Shown here: positions 5,285-5,458 of the stretch, one piece after another
Position numbering within the stretch: the stretch's first letter is position 1
Layout of the letters: each line of letters begins with the position of its first letter
Source: Thermoleophilia bacterium
GTDB lineage: Bacteria; Actinomycetota; Thermoleophilia; Gaiellales; Gaiellaceae
Direction: 5' to 3'
NCBI GenBank assembly: GCA_014534295.1
Contig: JACVRU010000116.1
Coordinates: 1 to 5,458 of the forward strand
DNA length: 5,458 bases
Notes under the pieces: model-generated
Seen by the model: the letters and a program-made list of their open reading frames with translations, nothing else
Told to the model about the DNA's origin: nothing
Databases searched by the model: none
Program-made: the position numbers and the translations under genes

Positions 5285-5458
5285 GTGACCTTCGACTCGA
5301 TCGCGATCGACGAGCTGCTGCTCGTCCTCAAGATCGGGTTCCTCGTCCTGCTCTACCTCTTCATCTGGTCGATCGTCCGCAGCGCGTCGCGGGACATCCG
5401 GCCCACGCAGGAGAGCATGATCCTGCGTCCCGGCGATGCGGGAGCGCAGCAGCTCGCA
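5285..5458 (+). CDS. fhaB: FhaB-like protein, N-terminus only (cut by the right edge)
   Basis: The first 58 codons are present. The GTG start has the best ribosome binding site on the plus strand: GAGGAG at 5274-5279, five bases upstream. The peptide starts MTFDSIAIDELLLVLKIGFL and is followed by VLLYLFIWSIVRSASRDIRP. Residues 10-31 form one membrane-spanning helix, followed by a basic cytoplasmic linker. This is the layout of FhaB (FipA) in actinobacteria, which has an N-terminal membrane anchor and a C-terminal FHA domain. The FHA domain itself lies outside the window, so the assignment rests on the anchor, the length before the linker and the position directly after fhaA. In mycobacteria FhaB/FipA is a phosphorylated partner of FtsZ and FtsQ. 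An alternative is another single-pass membrane protein. Confidence 0.72.
   Translation, partial: MTFDSIAIDELLLVLKIGFLVLLYLFIWSIVRSASRDIRPTQESMILRPGDAGAQQLA

Noticed and set aside
1..5458. tRNA, rRNA, CRISPR array or insertion-sequence transposase
   Set aside because: I saw no cloverleaf-like segment with a T-loop signature, no regularly spaced direct repeats and no transposase motifs on either strand.

Overview
The window is very GC-rich with strong G/C third-position bias. It carries an FhaA-type DUF3662-FHA protein, the start of an FhaB-like FHA protein, a bacterial Ser/Thr kinase, a DUF4446 protein and an actinobacterial-type HNH protein. Together these point to an actinobacterium, most plausibly a deep-branching soil lineage such as Thermoleophilia (Solirubrobacterales/Gaiellales). 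The taxonomic call is inference from gene content and style; no marker gene is present.

Layout. Bases 1-102 hold the 5' end of a minus-strand gene for an exported or membrane-anchored protein, cut by the left edge. Bases 103-484 (382 bases) have no intact gene I can support. They contain a possible promoter for the left-edge gene, two inverted copies of a palindromic element (174-202 and 454-486), and between the copies a coding-like frame interrupted by an in-frame TAG (258-452), probably a gene remnant. Bases 485-2664 are a compact minus-strand operon read right to left: a 383-aa single-pass membrane protein of unknown function, a DUF4446 membrane protein (3-base gap), then an HNH protein (35-base gap). 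A 95-base divergent intergenic region (2665-2759) separates this operon from a plus-strand operon: a Ser/Thr kinase with a polytopic membrane tail (2760-4367), fhaA (4405-5154), a structured 130-base gap, and the first 58 codons of an fhaB-like gene running off the right edge.

How the genes work together. FhaA and FhaB are FHA-domain adaptors that bind phosphothreonine, and in actinobacteria they usually sit in the cluster for cell-wall growth and division (fhaA-fhaB-pstP-rodA/ftsW-pbpA-pknA/B). Here a kinase sits directly upstream of fhaA. It lacks PASTA repeats and instead ends in about 245 residues of membrane helices, so it is a likely but unproven source of the phosphothreonines read by the two FHA proteins. 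The divergent membrane protein has an acidic, threonine-bearing cytoplasmic tail and could be a target. The HNH protein belongs to a widespread actinobacterial family of unknown role, and nothing around it indicates a defence island. The least ordinary parts of the window are the kinase architecture, the paired palindromes around the broken frame, and the hairpins in front of fhaB.
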